7,473 nucleotides of DNA, taken from assembly GCA_903825095.1 (NCBI GenBank), contig CAIJZF010000187.1, positions 1 to 7,473 of the forward strand, given 5' to 3'. The position numbers and the translations under genes were made by a program. The notes below the pieces were generated by a model. The model had not been told where the DNA came from. It saw nothing but the letters and a program-made list of their open reading frames with translations, and made no database searches. Below, in pieces: positions 6,698 through 7,473 of this stretch (positions are counted from its first letter, which is position 1; the number at the start of each line of letters is the position of its first letter). Origin of the DNA: an uncultured Bacteroidota bacterium. Lineage in GTDB: Bacteria; Bacteroidota; Bacteroidia; Chitinophagales; Chitinophagaceae.

Positions 6698-7473
6698 TTA
6701 GTACCCTCTTACATTTTTTCCTTCTACATAATTTTTAAAGGCCTTATTACAAACCTTATTTCCTCCAGGTGTGGGGTAATTACCTGTAAAGTACCAGTCG
6801 CCAGTATTGGTTGGGCAACATTCATGTAAATCCTCAATGGTTTGATAAATAACTTCTACAGGTATTTTAATATCTTCAGGAGTAATTAACTGTGCAATTT
6901 TATTTGAAATTTCTTCAGGCGTAAATGGCTTGTATAATTGACGCACTACATTTTCAGTATGTAATTCATTGGTAGCTTCTAAGGCAATAATTTTTTGATA
7001 AGTTTCGTCAATCACATTGGCCATCCCCTTCTCATTTAGTAATGCTATCACCGCTCTAAAGGCAATGAAATCATTCATCTTACTCATGTCAATACCATAA
7101 CAGTCTGGAAATCTAATTTGAGGAGCTGAAGAAACGACTATAATTTTTTTAGGCCCTAAGCGAGACAACATTCTTATAATACTTTCTTTCAAAGTTGTAC
7201 CTCTTACAATACTATCATCAATAATAACTAAGGTATCTTCATCCTTGCGTACTGTGCCATAGGTAATATCGTATACGTGCTGCACCATTTCATTTCTATT
7301 GGTATCCTCTGTAATGAATGTGCGTAATTTCACATCTTTAATCGCAATTTTCTCTTGTCTAATTTTACGATTAATCATGGCCTCTAACTTCTCTTCCGTC
7401 ACATCATTTCCCCAACTTAAAATTCTTTCAACTTTAATTTTATTTAAGTATTTCTCCATGCCTTTTACTAAAC
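6698..7473 (-). CDS. purF: Amidophosphoribosyltransferase, C-terminal part (cut by window)
   Basis: PurF catalyses the first committed step of purine synthesis, PRPP plus glutamine to 5-phosphoribosylamine. Only the phosphoribosyltransferase half and tail are in the window. The frame stays open upstream of the ATG at 7457-7459 (codons for Leu-Val-Lys-Gly precede it), so that Met is internal and the N-terminal glutaminase domain lies outside. Numbered from that Met, the PRPP-binding loop is VIIDDSIVRGTT (78-89, nt 7193-7228), followed by SSAPQIRFPDCYGIDM (110-125), both diagnostic of PurF. The tail GDWYFTGNYPTPGG (220-233) resembles the Bacillus PurF end CFACFTGKYPT but lacks its two cysteine ligands, so no [4Fe-4S] cluster is expected. 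The stop directly abuts that of the FabH-like gene. Confidence 0.92.
   Translation of the reverse strand, partial: LVKGMEKYLNKIKVERILSWGNDVTEEKLEAMINRKIRQEKIAIKDVKLRTFITEDTNRNEMVQHVYDITYGTVRKDEDTLVIIDDSIVRGTTLKESIIRMLSRLGPKKIIVVSSAPQIRFPDCYGIDMSKMNDFIAFRAVIALLNEKGMANVIDETYQKIIALEATNELHTENVVRQLYKPFTPEEISNKIAQLITPEDIKIPVEVIYQTIEDLHECCPTNTGDWYFTGNYPTPGGNKVCNKAFKNYVEGKNVRGY

Noticed and set aside
7457..7459. ATG as the start of a short stand-alone phosphoribosyltransferase
   Set aside because: The frame continues upstream without a stop, and the downstream sequence matches the middle and end of PurF, so this Met is internal to a longer protein.
1..7473. A defence, mobile or other novel multi-gene system
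   Set aside because: Every substantial frame is a recognisable housekeeping, surface-sugar or lipid-type gene; no integrase, transposase, target-site duplications, repeat array or toxin-antitoxin pair is visible. RecQ alone next to metabolic genes is not evidence of a defence island.

Overview
The window looks like ordinary chromosome from an AT-rich member of the Bacteroidota, probably near Chitinophagaceae/Sphingobacteriia. The evidence is the long RecQ with a C-terminal helix-turn-helix extension, the PurF C-terminal tail, a TAnnTTTG-type promoter element, weak or absent Shine-Dalgarno sequences and A/T-rich codon use. The placement rests on protein character only; there is no rRNA gene. 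I see no mobile element, CRISPR array, tRNA or rRNA gene, and no clear intrinsic terminator.

Layout from left to right: (1) the 3' part of a DUF3089 alpha/beta-hydrolase-like lipoprotein gene on +, cut by the window's left edge inside its signal peptide; (2) recQ on -, convergent with it and sharing the TTAA at the stops; (3) a compact divergent regulatory region (about 3300-3476) with a perfect 8-bp inverted repeat on the recQ side and a TAACTTTG element on the other; (4) a tight + strand pair, arabinose-5-phosphate isomerase (kdsD/kpsF) and GDP-mannose-forming mannose-1-phosphate guanylyltransferase (manC), 13 nt apart; (5) a 94-nt gap with three TACATC units at an exact 16-nt period, reaching into the manC stop; (6) a FabH-like beta-ketoacyl synthase III on +; (7) the C-terminal part of purF on -, abutting the FabH-like gene stop to stop and running off the right edge.

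Functionally, kdsD and manC supply cell-surface sugar precursors (the Kdo route for LPS core, and GDP-mannose for O-antigen, exopolysaccharide or glycoprotein glycans) and probably form one transcription unit. The FabH-like enzyme may serve acyl-chain synthesis; it has the Cys-His-Asn triad but not the usual CoA/ACP-contact residues of E. coli FabH, so it may be a specialised paralogue. RecQ (DNA repair) and PurF (first committed step of purine synthesis) are unrelated housekeeping genes.

I found no convincing undescribed multi-gene system. The points most worth a second look are the altered residues of the FabH-like enzyme, the loss of the Fe-S ligand cysteines in a PurF that otherwise keeps the Bacillus-like C-terminal motif, the kdsD start site with a promoter element inside the longer reading frame, and the periodic repeats before the FabH-like gene.
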